NCBI RefSeq assembly: GCF_050624435.1
Contig: NC_134539.1
Location: 142,448,025-142,512,024, forward strand
Reading direction: 5' to 3'
Length of the DNA: 64,000 nucleotides
Origin: Tenrec ecaudatus
Taxonomy: Eukaryota; Chordata; Mammalia; Afrosoricida; Tenrecidae
Below, one piece after another: positions 1 through 10,969 of this stretch; position 1 is the stretch's first letter, and the number at the start of each line of letters is the position of its first letter. Both the position numbers and the translations under genes were made by a program. Under the pieces are notes generated by a model that saw nothing but the letters and a program-made list of their open reading frames with translations, made no database searches and was not told the origin of the DNA.

Positions 1-99
1 ATGTTTTAAGTAAACTATTAGTAGGAGTGAGTAGGTAATAAAGTAGACATCCAGCTATAGGGAGTTTTCAAATGGCTTTTATTTACCTGGATTTTCTTT

Positions 100-780
100 C
101 TTTTCTTTTTTTTAAAAGAAAAATAAAAAACGTTTTATTGTGACACAATCCACATGTCATACAATTCAATAGTTCAATCATATCAAGAAGAGTTGTACAC
201 TCATTACTAGTACTGATTTTAGAACATTTTCTTCTTCCTTGTATTCATTAGCTTCTCATTTCCCCCAACCTCCCCTAAGATATTCCCAAGAAACTGTTAA
301 TCCAATTACTTTCTCCATAGATTCACTCATCCAACCCTACTTTTCTAGTCCAAATGCTTCTTATAAAATTTACAATAACAATACTTATAAGCTTCAAACT
401 CTGTCCCAGAGCTAATGTACAGAAGTGAGATACCAATCACACAAATATACTCTGCCCATTGCCTTTTCTGTCTCCTTTGCTGGCTTCTTAACTCTCCCCC
501 TTCCCCAAGTAAGGGTGTTTCTCAAGATTCAGTCCACAAAGGAGGATGTCTGATTTCTCTTGGGAAATACATTTGTGTTCATAGTTTCAGTTGTTATCAA
601 TGAAAAGGCCATGACAATGTGGTGAACACTCTTTGAGGGAGGGTGGTGAAAAGGGCCACTTGGTTCAGAGTCTTGTCCTCAGTTTAAAAGTCCAGCAATT
701 CCAGGCTGCCTGTGCCCTGGACTGACTGGACTCGGATGATGGCTCAGGGTAACTAGATCCACTGGAAAATATGATGTTAG
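100..780. other. 5' flank, unclassified AT-rich stretch
   Basis: No gene is visible. An A/T-rich block near 104-140 is followed by a pyrimidine-rich stretch to about 560 that looks like antisense retroelement 3' DNA. I could not assign a family. The short open frame near 415-603 has no recognisable domain. Confidence 0.3.
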
Positions 781-940
781 CCAGCATGTGAATTTATTAA
801 TTTTACAATGGAAAAGAAGACTATCACATGGGCTAGAATGCTTATGCTGATATCAATTGTCTTTCTCTCCTCCTGTTTTTAATAGCTCTGTTTGATTATT
901 TAATAAATTCAAATTCACAGTTATTCATCATCTACTTTAG

Positions 941-1140
941 AAGCCCTGGTGACACAATGGTTAAGCCATTTGGCAGTTAACCAAAAGGTACTCAGTTCAG
1001 ACTTACGCAGTGGCTCCATGAGAGAAAGACCTAGCAAACTACTTTTATACAGATTGCAGCCTACAAAACCCCGTGGACAGTACTACTTTGTCACTCTTGC
1101 TTGTTATGAGTAAAAAATCTATTCAATGGCATCTAACAAC
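941..1140 (+). repeat. Afrotherian tRNA-like SINE
   Basis: The head 'gccctggtgacacaatggtt' is followed by the tRNA-like body. The tail degenerates through the RTE-like 'tcaatggcatctaacaac'. The copy is diverged. Its RTE-like tail fits mobilisation by RTE enzymes. Confidence 0.8.
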
Positions 1141-1397
1141 AATATATACATATCAAATTATATATATATATACATATATCATTTCAGTTCTTTCTGCTTG
1201 AGAATGTTGAGTGTGTATTTCTCTTTTGGTTTTCTAACTCTAAGTTATTGCAAATTTCATATAATACTCACCTGAAGCCACTCTTTGAAATATTCTGTTC
1301 AGGTCTTTTATTTTAGCATTTACTTCATTCTCTTTAACAATTCTGTGTTCAAGAGAAAGTTTCAGGATCTCTTCTCACATCCATTTTGGACATTTTT

Positions 1398-1775
1398 TTA
1401 AAATCATTTTTTGGGGGGCTCATACAACTCTTATCACAAACCATCCATCCATACATCAATTGTGTAAAGCACATTTGTACATTCATTACCCTCATCATTC
1501 TCAAAACATTTGCTCTCCACTTAAGCCCTTGGCATTAGCTCCTCATTTTTCCTCCTCACTCCCCGCTCCTCTCTCCCTCATGAACCCTTGATAATTTATA
1601 AATTATTATTTTGTCATATATTACACTGTCTGACGTTTCCCTTCACCCATTTTTCTGTGGTCCATCACCCAGGGAGGAGGTTATATGTAGATCCCTGTAA
1701 TCGGTTCCCCCACTCTATACCCTCCCTCGCCCCTCCCAGTAAGGACCCTCTCACCACTGGTTGGACATTTATTTC
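1398..1775 (-). repeat. Tenrec-type LINE 3' end, antisense
   Basis: On the + strand the copy begins with the reverse complement of the LINE terminus ('aatcatttt', then 'ggggctcatacaactcttat') and runs through the conserved 'acactgtctgac' and 'ggaggttatatgtagatcc' blocks. It is a 5'-truncated 3'-UTR fragment. The same family recurs at least nine more times in the window. Confidence 0.75.
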
Positions 1776-1837
1776 TTTACTGTTTTTATTTATTTAAATT
1801 TCTAATCTGCTTTTTATTTATTTATTTTTACATTTTA

Positions 1838-1905
1838 TTAGGGGCTCATGCAACTCTTATCACAATCCAACATATACATATATCAATTGCATAAAGCACA
1901 TCTTT
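1838..1905 (-). repeat. Short LINE 3' end fragment, antisense
   Basis: This is a second, very short copy of the same LINE terminus ('ggggctcatgcaactcttat'), about 60 bases after the previous copy and in the same orientation. It is either an independent heavily truncated insertion or a local duplication. Confidence 0.6.
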
Positions 1906-1944
1906 ACTGTTTTTAAACAATCATTTGCTTTCTTCAAATTGTAA

Positions 1945-3130
1945 TCTTGAAGGATTCTGTGGACAAAATGTTGAACAAACAGCAAGAGAAGATGGAAAAA
2001 AATACCAAATCACTGTGCCAAAATGAACTGGTCAAAAACTAACCATTTCAGAAGGTAGTTATAATCAAGAACTAATGAGCTGACTCCCAGTCGCTGGCTC
2101 CAAATAAAGCTCATTCGACCAAAAAAAGAGAGAGATAAAGAAGTCACGGTATTGAAGGTATGCTATTGAAGCTGCACTGAAAGTATTAGTGAAAAACAAG
2201 GTTCCAGGAATTGATGGAATACCAACTGAGATATTTCACCAAATGAATGCAACACTGGAAACTTCCTCATCTGTGCCGAGCAATGTGGAAGCCAGCTACC
2301 TGGCTAACTGACAGGAAGAGATCCATGCTTGCATTCATTCCAGAGAAAAGTGACCCAACAGAATGTAGAAATTATTGAACAATGTGACTAACATCACATG
2401 CAAGTACATTTTCTGAAGATAACTCAAAAACAGTTTCAGCAATACACTGACTGGGTAGCTACCAGAAACGCAAGCTGGATTCAGAGGAGGACTGCTTAAG
2501 CAGTGAGGTGTATAGAACATTGCTGGTGTCATGATTTTCAGCTACAAAGCAGAGAACACCAGAAAGATTTTTACTTGTGTTTCATAGACCATGCAAAGGC
2601 ATTCGACTGTGTGTATTTATTGGATAACATTGCAAAGAATGAGACACCCAGAACTCTTCACTGTGGAACGTGGAAACCATATGTCAATCAAGAGGAAGAA
2701 CTCTCAGCAGAGCAAGGGGACCCTACGTGGGCTGACATCCGAAAAGGTGTGCATTAGGGTTGTATCCTTTTTCACATGCATTTACTATGTGTGCTGAGTA
2801 ACTCATCAAAGAAGCTGAACTATAGGAAGAAAAGCATAGCACTGAGATTGGAGAAAGATTCGTTAATAACCCATGACGTGCACATGTCACAACCTTGCTT
2901 GCTGAAGGCAGATAGAATTTGAAGCACTTGTGTGATTAATAAGTCTATACCTCAACATAAAGAAAACAAAAATCTTACCTAGACCAGTAAGCAACATCAT
3001 GATAAATCGAGAAAATATTGATGTTGTCAAGGATTTTATTTTACTCAAAAGCAGCAGTTAAGAAAGCAAATGACATGTTGCACTGGGAAAATTGCTGCAA
3101 AAGATCTTTTTAAAAATATTAAAAAGAAAA
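1945..3130 (+). mobile_element. RTE/BovB-type LINE fragment with reverse transcriptase remnant
   Basis: This is decayed coding DNA of an RTE-clade LINE. The frame at 2503-2757 contains FIDHAKAFDCV, matching reverse-transcriptase motif A (FxDxxKAFD, first catalytic Asp). Upstream, 'gttccaggaattgatggaat' matches the motif-1 region and 'caagctggattcagaggagg' the QAGFR-type segment. Later text from 2985 ('agtaagcaacatcatgataa') is shared with the copies at 42190 and 44560. Frameshifts and stops interrupt every frame, so it is inactive. Confidence 0.8.
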
Positions 3131-3177
3131 GAGGTCACCTTGAGGGCTAAGGTGTGCCTAAACCAAGTCATGGCTTA

Positions 3178-3330
3178 AATGGTTCAAAACTACCGGCCAC
3201 TCTGTGGGGAAAAGCTCAGGCTTTCTGCTCTCGTGAAGATTGGAAACAAACAGGGGCAGCTTTACCCTGTCCTGTAGGATCACTATGGATTGGAGTTGAC
3301 TAGATGGCAATGAGTTTGGTTTTTGAGTAG
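3178..3330 (+). repeat. Afrotherian SINE, 5'-truncated
   Basis: SINE body and tail: 'gctttctgctctcgtgaaga', 'accctgtcctgtaggatcac', then 'gatggcaatgagtttggttt'. It lies directly at the 3' edge of the RTE fragment. Confidence 0.75.
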
Positions 3331-3339
3331 TAGAAATGG

Positions 3340-3520
3340 AGCCTTGGGGGCATGGTGGGGTGAGTCATGCATTGCTAACTGTAAGGTCAGAGGTTCAAAA
3401 TCGACTAGCCTCCTCAAGAGAAACATGAGGTTGTCTTCTCCCAGCATGATTTACAGTCTTGGAGCTCCTCGATAGGGTCCCTGTCAGTTGGAATTCACAT
3501 GATGGTATGGGTGGCTTTTA
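3340..3520 (+). repeat. Afrotherian SINE
   Basis: Head 'ggagccttgggggcatggtg', anticodon-side 'attgctaactgtaaggtcag', and an eroded tail. It is tandem to the preceding SINE in the same orientation. Confidence 0.75.
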
Positions 3521-3532
3521 CATAATATAAAA

Positions 3533-3710
3533 CTTATTGTCAGTAATCAATTCCAATTCATAGCAATTACTCCACAGGGCTTCTAAACTATAAATCTTTA
3601 TGCAAGCAGGCGGTTTCATCTGTCTTCTACGGAGCAGCTGATGGGCTTGAACCACTGACCTAATGAGTATCGGCCCAGTGCTTAACCTACTGTGCCACTA
3701 GTAATGCTTA
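3533..3710 (-). repeat. Afrotherian SINE, antisense
   Basis: The reverse-complement signature is 'gcttaacctactgtgccact' at the right end, with the complementary body to the left. With the two preceding + copies it makes an inverted SINE cluster. Confidence 0.75.
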
Positions 3711-3939
3711 TATATAGAAATACACAGATTATTTAGAAAATAGATTATAGAGCTTGTTGCTTTATTGGATTTTGACCCCTTTCTGTTATCTACCCCCTGC
3801 ATTCATTTATTCAAAAAGGTCTGTTAGCTTTTCCCCATGCAAGGCGACCTGCAACTATTCTTTCCTATTTCATCTGATACAGTCCTTGACCATCAGGTCC
3901 TTATTTTCGTTATTCCATGACCTCATACTTTCTTCCTCA

Positions 3940-4310
3940 GGAAGAAGCTCTGGTGGTGTAGTGGGTTAGGCATTGGGTTGCTAACCACAAAGTCAGTAGT
4001 TTGACTCCACAGGCAGCCTCCACTGTTGTTCCCTCCGGTAGAGACTGAAAGTCCTGGCAGCCCAAGGGAGCAGTTCTACTCCATCCTATAGGGTTTCCCC
4101 GAGGTGGAATTGACTTGGCGGCAGCTGGTATGTTCTTTGGGCTCCTAACCTCAATTTATTTCAAAGTCACCAGCTGGCCACCTGAGAAAAATGATGCTGT
4201 CTACTCACATAAAGGTTTACAGCCTTGGGAATCCTAGGGAACCATTCCCCTCTGCTTCATATGGTTGTCACTGAGTCAGAAGGGGCTAGATAGCAGTGCT
4301 TTGTGTCTTG
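3940..4310 (+). repeat. Two adjacent afrotherian SINEs
   Basis: The first copy (3945-4135) has 'agctctggtggtgtagtggg', 'gcattgggttgctaaccaca' and 'tcctatagggtttccccgag'. A second, 5'-eroded copy (about 4160-4310) has 'ggtttacagccttgggaatc' and 'gttgtcactgagtcagaagg'. Confidence 0.7.
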
Positions 4311-5384
4311 GTTTATCTTTGTAAGAAGATCCTTACCACGTCTCTTCTTGTTCAAATCCAACCTATTAATGTTTCCGACACTAGTGTTTTCCTGTCCATC
4401 TCTTCAAAGACTCTGTGGCAGCCCCTTCCTGGGCAGTAAGGAAGAGCCTCTTCAAGGTGGTCCTGGCCGACTTTCTATCTCTCTTGATGTCTTATCTCAT
4501 TAGCTAACACTCTCCTATTCAGCCACATTGGATGCTCGATGGCCTGTTCTTTGGATTGCAGCATCTTTATGTAGTTCACCCTCATGCTTGTTTATTATTA
4601 AGAAATCAACTAATCTCCCAAAGGGGTCCGTTCCTTGCTGTAATGATCACTCCTGCCTCTGAACTTTTGTCATTACTCTCGCCTGGAATAACTCCTCCCT
4701 CTTCTGATGTACATACTTCAAAGAGAGGTCTTACATCTTATCAGTCAAATTTACTTTTTTCTCATGAGTTATGAGAACTTAACGGTCTTACCCATGTTGA
4801 CACTTACATCTATGATATGCTGGTTTAATGTTGACATGTTTTAAGCATTTTGTTCCCACACAGACTATGAGGTTCCAGCAGGCCAGAGTCATCTCAAATT
4901 AATTACATATGTTCTATGACATGTAGCACAGCTATGTACATACATAGAGGCACAAATGCTTGTCAAGCCTTTGTAAATTCAGCATTAAAATACATAGTTT
5001 GCTTATACACATTATAAATGATGCTTTTGTTATTCTCTTAAGGAGCACCTCTTCTATGTTCAAATGCTTCTAAGTGTTAGTCAGAAATGATTAAATATTC
5101 ATCAAAAGGCTGAGGTGGGAATTGGTGAGGAAAAAAGTTGAAGCGATCAGATCAGAAGTCATCAATTACAGATCAATAAGAAATGTGATTATGAAAAAAA
5201 ATCAACAAGGGAACTCTCACATCAACTTTTCAGAACTATTATCATTGTGTAATATGGTTCATAGTTTTAAAAAGATGTAGTTCTTGGTGTTTTCAGTTCT
5301 ATCTTTCATAACATTGTCCTGATGGGTAATTTAGCAAGCAAAGTTTAAATGAAATATTTTAGTGATGTATTACAAAGGGATTAG
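4311..5384. other. Flanking DNA, no gene or clear repeat
   Basis: I see no splice-bounded exon, RNA gene or diagnostic repeat. Open frames at 4303-4503 and 4532-4774 are short and without recognisable domains. Confidence 0.35.
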
Positions 5385-5800
5385 GTTGTGAAATTAGTAT
5401 GTCTGAGTTCAGATCATGCCTTTGCCCCTTTCTCAGTGTGACCTTAGGCTGGCCATGGGCCTTTCAGACCTCTAGCGATCAAATTAAAAGAAGACTCTAG
5501 GGAGTGGGTCAGCCTTCCTGATGCCATGACCCTTTCATACAGTTTCTCATGTGGTGGTGACCCCCAAACACAAAATTATTTTCCTTGCTACTTTATCACT
5601 GTCATTTTGCTACTGTTACAAATTGGGTGACCCCTATGAAAGGGTCCTTTGATCCCCAAAGGAGTCACAACCCACAGGTTGAGAACCGCTGCTATAGGGT
5701 ATTTTGAGGATTAAATGAGGTAATACATATTCATATGTAAGGTGCTTAGTAAAGTGCTTGCAGCCAGTAGGTAATCAATCAATGGTAGATAATATTAGTC
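5385..5800 (+). repeat. MIR-type ancient SINE, split by a hAT insertion
   Basis: Left part: 'cagtgtgaccttaggctggc' resembles the MIR core. Right part (5700-5800): 'gaggattaaatgaggtaata' and 'gtgcttagtaaagtgcttgc' match the MIR 3' end. The 189-bp SPIN-like element at 5503-5691 separates the halves, so the DNA transposon is younger than this mammal-wide SINE. Confidence 0.6.
5503..5691 (+). mobile_element. Non-autonomous SPIN-type hAT element (MITE)
   Basis: The left end contains 'agccttcctgatgccatgac'. The right end is 'ggttgagaaccgctg', whose reverse complement CAGCGGTTCTCAACC matches the SPIN terminus. Flanks are ctctaggg (5495-5502) and ctataggg (5692-5699), an 8-bp target duplication with one mismatch, as expected for hAT. 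Only the terminal and subterminal parts of SPIN remain, with no transposase. The first base of the left inverted repeat appears lost. Confidence 0.85.
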
Positions 5801-6117
5801 TTTGTTCAATAGACAAAAGAGGGAAAATGTAGAAGGTGGTGATTTACTAGAGACACATAGGTGAGAGGGGGACCCATGAGTACACAGAGGTGGGTATTGT
5901 ACAGAGAGGCAGACCAAGCAAGGACATTTGGAGTAGCCGAGCTGGGGCTGAAACCGTGAAGCTGAGAGGCAGAGGGTAAGGCTGGACTACTTTATGGACA
6001 ATTTTTTTGTGGGTTATGTTTCCAAATTCAACTTACAGACTAAATCGTCATAAGGACTAGGATGAGTTTTTAGTAGGTAGACAGATTAGCCTTGTCAGGA
6101 TTTCAGGTAGTAATCCA

Positions 6118-6322
6118 AACCCCAAAGGACCAAACCCGTGGCCATCAAGTTGATTCCAACTCATTGCAGCCCTAGAGGACAGAGCCCCAGCGGGCTTCCA
6201 AGGCCATCAATCTTTATGGAAGCAGACTGCCTCCTTATTCTCTCCCAGAGTGGCTGGGGGTTCAGACCTCACAGTTAGCAGCAGAGCACTCAATCCACTA
6301 CACCACCTCTCTGGTAGGAGTC
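6118..6322 (-). repeat. Afrotherian SINE, antisense
   Basis: Reverse-complement tail 'gttgattccaactcattgca' at left and head complement 'ctcaatccactacaccacct' at right. It is nearly full length. Confidence 0.75.
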
Positions 6323-7117
6323 ACAGGAAAGGAAACCAGAAGAGGCAGTGTCTCTCTACACGGCTGTTTTCTGACCCTTCTGTAGTCCACCCTCACGTCT
6401 GCCAGACAGACAGTTTACTCCATGAAGTTAGTGTTTGGCAGCGAATTGCAAGATCTGATAGTACAAGTACATGGAAGGGGATTGATTGAGTGGAAGCATT
6501 TTGGATGAGCAAAGTGTGAAGCCGTGAATTCATTTCAGTGGGCACTGGCGCTGCCCACCGTGAGCATGGGGTTTGGGAAACATCAGCCATAGGAATGGGG
6601 ACTAATCTTTGGAAGCATGATGAGGACAGGGTGAGAGACCCTGGGAGGTCCCACCTCTTCTGGCTTACTGTGGGAAAATCTGACAACGAGCTAATTTCCA
6701 GGAGCAAAAAGGGGGCGTGTGTGTGCTTTCCCTTTGTGAATTGTGATGAAGCTTTTGGTATTTCCTACCTAGGAGAAAGTTGCAAACAAGTTTTAAAAGC
6801 AAAACTCAAGGCATGTGGTTTCTAAAAGTCATTAGGGCCTTGTATGTGGAGATCTGCAGAAACATAACAGCCATGTTTAGTGCTAGTGAAAGGGTGTCAC
6901 ATCCATATGAAAAAATGAAGTATACCAGTATTTCACAGTGAGCACTTTTGTTTCCAGGTGTTGACACTTGAAGTAGTTTGAATCCCAATGCATTATGCCC
7001 CTGCCAGCAAAGGCAGGAAACGGTATCAACCTCGGGGAAACTTCCTGGGAAACGCATAGATGCAATGTAATCTCTTGCAAAATAACAAAAAACCAGGGTA
7101 GAATAAAATAGGATACA
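6323..7117. other. Flanking DNA without identified gene
   Basis: Open frames on both strands (about 6393-6825 and 6806-7161) overlap one another. They lack domains, splice context or repeat identity and are treated as chance frames. Confidence 0.35.
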
Positions 7118-7310
7118 TTTCCTGAGCACTTACTATATACTGCACTGCAAGTATTTTCCAAACATAATTCTACTTAATCTTTACAACCATGCTTTAGGAT
7201 CATCATCTGTACTGAACAGGTAAGGAAGAGAAGGGTCAGAGACTTGCTGAAGGTCAGAAGGGCACTAATTCAAACCCAGGTTCTTAGACTGATGATGGTG
7301 GCCTCATAAT
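7118..7310 (-). repeat. MIR-like ancient SINE
   Basis: 'gagcacttactatatactgc' followed by 'tctttacaaccatgctttag' and 'ttcaaacccaggttcttaga' follows the diverged MIR consensus read on the complementary strand. Confidence 0.5.
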
Positions 7311-7321
7311 GCCTCTTGTTA

Positions 7322-7465
7322 GGTGCTGGCTGGTGGGTACCAGCTCCCAGCAACCCTGTGTGCAACAGAAAACACCACCTGGTCCTGCACCAGCCTCACA
7401 ATTGTTCTAAGGTTTTAGCCCATTGTTGCAACCTCTGTGTCGATCCATCTTGTCAGGGGCCTTGA
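7322..7465 (-). repeat. RTE LINE 3' tail, antisense
   Basis: 'ttaggtgctggctggtgggt' through 'gtgtcgatccatcttgtcag' is the reverse complement of the RTE terminal region. It abuts a + oriented RTE tail at about 7466, a head-to-head arrangement. Confidence 0.65.
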
Positions 7466-8620
7466 GATTTGGTGTTGGTAAAAAGTACTGAAAATACCTT
7501 GGACTTCCAGAAGAACAAATAAATCTGTCTTGAAAGAGGTACAGTCAGAATGCTTCTTGGAAGTGAGGATGAGGAGACTTCTCATGAGCTTTGGATCTGT
7601 CAGCAGGTGAGACCAGTCGCAGGAGAGGGATATCATGCTTGGTAAGGTAGAGGGTCAGTTAAAAAGAGAAAGACCCCAAAGGCTTGAAGGTAAACAAGCG
7701 GCCATCTAGCTCAGAAGCAACAAAGCCCACATGGAAGAAGCACACCCGCCTGTGTGACCACGAGGCGTCGAAGGGATCAGGGACCAGGCATCAAAGAACA
7801 AAAATCATATCATTGTAAATGAGGGGGAGTGCAGACTGGGCACCTAAAGCCCATCTGTAGGTAATGGGACATCACCTTACAGAAGGGTCATGGGGAGGAG
7901 ATGAGCCAGTCAGGGTGCAGTGTAGCATCGATGAAACATACAACTTTCCTTTAGTTCTTAAATGCATCCTTCCTCCCCCCCCCCACTATCATGATCCCAA
8001 TTCTACCTTACAAATCCGGCTAGACCAGAGGATGTACACTGGTACAGATAGGAACTGGAAACACAGGGAATCCAGGACAGATGATTCCTTCAGGACCAGT
8101 GATGAGAATGGCAATACCGGAGGCTGGAGGGAAGGTCAGGAAGAAAGGGGGGATGAATTATAAAGATCTACATATAACCTTCTCCCTAGGGGGATGGACA
8201 GTAGGGAAATGGGTGAAGGGAGACATCGGACAGTGTAAGATATGACAAAATAATAATAATTTATAAATTATCAAGGATCCATGAGGGAGAGGGGAGCTGG
8301 GAGGGAGGGGAAAATGAGGAGCTGATACCAAGGGCTTAAGTAGAAAGCAAAAGTTTTGAGAATGATGAGGGCAACAAATGGACAAATGTGCTTGACATCC
8401 AATGGATGTATGGATAGATTGTGATAATAGTTGTATGAGCCCCAATAAAATGATTCAAAAAAGAGAAAGACCCTCAGCAAGATGTATCGACACAGTGGCT
8501 GCAACAATGGTCTCAAGCCGGACACCAATCGTGAGGATGGCACAGGACCGGGTGGTGTTGTACTTTGTTGTACATAGGGTTGCTATGAGCCGGCGTACCT
8601 AGCAACAGCAGCACTATGTA
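7466..8620 (+). mobile_element. RTE LINE 3' region, split by a LINE 3' insertion
   Basis: Part one (7466-7676) includes 'gatatcatgcttggtaaggt'. Part two (8458-8620) resumes with 'cctcagcaagatgtatcgac', 'acagtggctgcaacaatggt' and 'gtacatagggttgctatgag' and ends in 'ctagcaacagcagca'. The interruption is the 781-bp element at 7677-8457. The join carries the 16-base target duplication aaaaagagaaagaccc at 7661-7676 and 8458-8473. Confidence 0.85.
7677..8457 (+). mobile_element. Tenrec-type LINE 3' region inserted in RTE copy
   Basis: This is a 5'-truncated LINE copy starting 'caaaggcttgaaggtaaaca' and ending 'gagccccaataaaatgattc' plus A's. It is flanked by a perfect 16-base target duplication, which fits target-primed reverse transcription. 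No ORF of the family is visible. It carries one copy of the ~225-base internal unit that is duplicated in the copies at 35.8 and 52.0 kb. Confidence 0.85.
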
Positions 8621-8849
8621 TGTGACTTAAAACTTTAAAGACTGAGATACAGTAAAGTGCACACATAGTTTTGCAGATGTATGATTATATCCTTGTAGTG
8701 CCTTAGCAGAAAAGCTACTGAATAATTCCAGAAGACTCGATCCTGGCTCCTCACTAAATAAGTACTACTCTGTCAATACCATCAGAAATACATTTTAATT
8801 AGATTAACCTAAGTTTTGGGGTTTATCATGCATTCGATGTACCAGTCTT

Positions 8850-9395
8850 TCTTTATTTTTTTTTTTCACAAAAGAAAGGCTTGTAGTTCGTTCAAGGATT
8901 GTTTGCTGGCCCTTAGGAGCGTTTTCCAGTCCAGTCTGTTGGGGTACCACGCCCTGGCCCCAAAGTCCACTTTCAGCATTCCCTGGGGACCTTGCCACTC
9001 CATTCCCTTGCTGTTCCACTGCACTCCCCCAGTGCTTTGCCTTGGTGTGGTGGGATCAGGTCAGGTGCAATTCCCACACTGTGTCTCCGGTGCTGTCCCC
9101 TGTATCGCCCTTAGTCACTGAGGGGCATCATGTCTCATAGTAGGGCCAGCCATGTTGTTCTCTCTGTGGACTGGCTGCTCTACTCAGGAACATCATCCTC
9201 ACGGCCTCGTGGGCCAAGCTGTGTTCCACTGTCTCCTCCTGACCCTTCATCTGCTCCCGTGTGCTCTGATCAGATATGTCCATCTCCCGGAGCTGCAGAA
9301 TCAATGTCATCCTTTGAAACAAATTCTTTTCGGGGGAGGGGCAGGAATCCACTTAATTTTTGGTGCTGGGGCCAGCCTCCCAGACCCAGTCTTTC
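8850..9395 (-). repeat. LINE 3'-UTR internal segment, antisense
   Basis: 'ccacgccctggccccaaagt', 'gctctgatcagatatgtcca' and neighbouring blocks match the distal (5') part of the LINE 3' region seen at 32780-33290 and 37650-38060. The terminal part is missing here. Open frames on both strands are products of this repeat. Confidence 0.7.
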
Positions 9396-9755
9396 ATCTT
9401 GTCATTTTCATTGGAGTATTCAAAACATTTCTAGTTCTAACTTTTGAAGCACTTACTGTAGCAACCAGTAGTTGGATGTGGCTTCATATTCATTTTTTGG
9501 GTACTGCTCTAAATGAAGAGCAATGTAACAAACAGAATCAAAGAAATTCCAGATTCCAGTGCTCCTGGATGGGGTTCACTCAAATTAACCAAGCTCTTTA
9601 CCTTTGAAGTCCTATAGATCCAGATTCCTTGATTGTAATCTAGTACATCTATTACAGATCATGACATCTCATGATTGAATGACCTGATAGGTCATCTCCA
9701 TTTATGAAACACTATCCAGGCAGAGAAAATAATAGTGATTGCTTATGTATACAAA
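9396..9755. other. Flanking DNA, nothing recognised
   Basis: No repeat, exon or RNA gene could be supported. Confidence 0.3.
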
Positions 9756-9900
9756 GGAGGCCTGGTGGTCTGGGTTAAGCATTAAGCTGCTAAACCCAAA
9801 ACTGGTGGCTCAAGCCCCCTCATCCACAGTGCTACCTGCTCCCAGTAAAAATTTACCGTCTTAATCCAACTCACTGACATTGGGTTTGGTTTGGGTTATG
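9756..9900 (+). repeat. Afrotherian SINE
   Basis: 'aggcctggtggtctgggtta', 'gcattaagctgctaaaccca' and a tail with 'tgggtttggtttgggtt'. A tail-like echo of the same motif follows at 9920-9960. Confidence 0.7.
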
Positions 9901-10184
9901 TACACATATGATTTATAGTCCTAATTAGTCAAGGGCACTGGGTTTGGCTTTTGTTATGTATATAGAAGAATCCTTGGGGTTAAAATGTTGATTCCCACTC
10001 AGTATATCTCACGTAGAAAGGCACATTCTCAATAGGGCTTGGCATCAGTGTAAAGCTCTGTTTTGGATCATCTTGCAGCAAAGTGAAAAAGTATGTCCTA
10101 AATATCTTTCAGAGTTGACCTGCCGTTTTGTGACAGGAGGCAAAGGAATAATAAAAGGAAGCAAGACTGAGGCAGACGGTCAAA

Positions 10185-10386
10185 CACAAACTCACTGCCA
10201 TCGAGTTGTTTCTGACTCACAGTGACCCTAAAGGACAAGGTAGAAATGCCCCCCCACCCACCTGGCTTCCCCAGATTATAAATCTTTAAAGAAGTAGGAG
10301 ACCTCCATCTTTCTCACACAGGACATCCGACCACGTTTCAGCTGCAGCCCAAGGCCTAACCCACCACTCCGCCAGGGCTAGCTCTG
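10185..10386 (-). repeat. Afrotherian SINE, antisense
   Basis: 'actcactgccatcgagttgt' at left through 'aacccaccactccgccaggg' at right, a complete reverse-complement copy. Confidence 0.8.
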
Positions 10387-10564
10387 AGGCAGAGGGTAGT
10401 GAGGGGCACTACCCTTCATTGAGGATTGAATGGAAGGCTTTCTTGCTTTGCAGACTAGCTCTTAAAACCGCTTACTTCATATCCAACCCGGCAGCGACAG
10501 GAGCGACATCACTTTATTCCAGGATCTAAAAGTGTGGGTGATGAATTTTCAGCAGTTATCTAAT

Positions 10565-10725
10565 ATGTTTTTGACTGCTAACCCAAGGTTGGTAGTTCAA
10601 ACCCACCAGTTACTCTTGTGGCTCCCTGCCCTTGTAAAGATTGACAGTCTCAGTCACTCTATGTAGGACCACCATGAGTCGGAATCTCCTGAAGAGCAGT
10701 GAGTTGGATTTAGGTTTTCTAGAGT
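10565..10725 (+). repeat. Afrotherian SINE
   Basis: 'gactgctaacccaaggttgg', 'tagttcaaacccaccagtta' and 'tatgtaggaccaccatgagt'. It is the last recognisable repeat before the CpG island. Confidence 0.75.
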
Positions 10726-10969
10726 CTCCCCCCTCCCTCTCCAAGATCACATCTATCGACCCCACCTCCTCACCCCACTTGCTGCTTTTGTGCCTCATTC
10801 TAATTCCCAACACAGCCAAACTGAGGTCGTTTGATCCCATCCACCGATTACGATTGAGCATCAGAGACGGAACGACGGACACTTGCAGGGTCCGATGACT
10901 GTAGGGGTGACATAAGCCGATGGGGATTCAAGTGTGGAAAATGTAGAGAAAAGCTCATCAAAGCGGGAG

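Noticed and set aside
941-1140. tRNA-like SINE heads as functional tRNA genes
   Set aside because: The cloverleaf is degenerate and attached to SINE tails. None resembles an intact tRNA gene.
9130-9607. 151-codon open frame upstream of the CpG island
   Set aside because: Its first half lies in a LINE 3'-region copy read antisense, with no domain and no splice structure.
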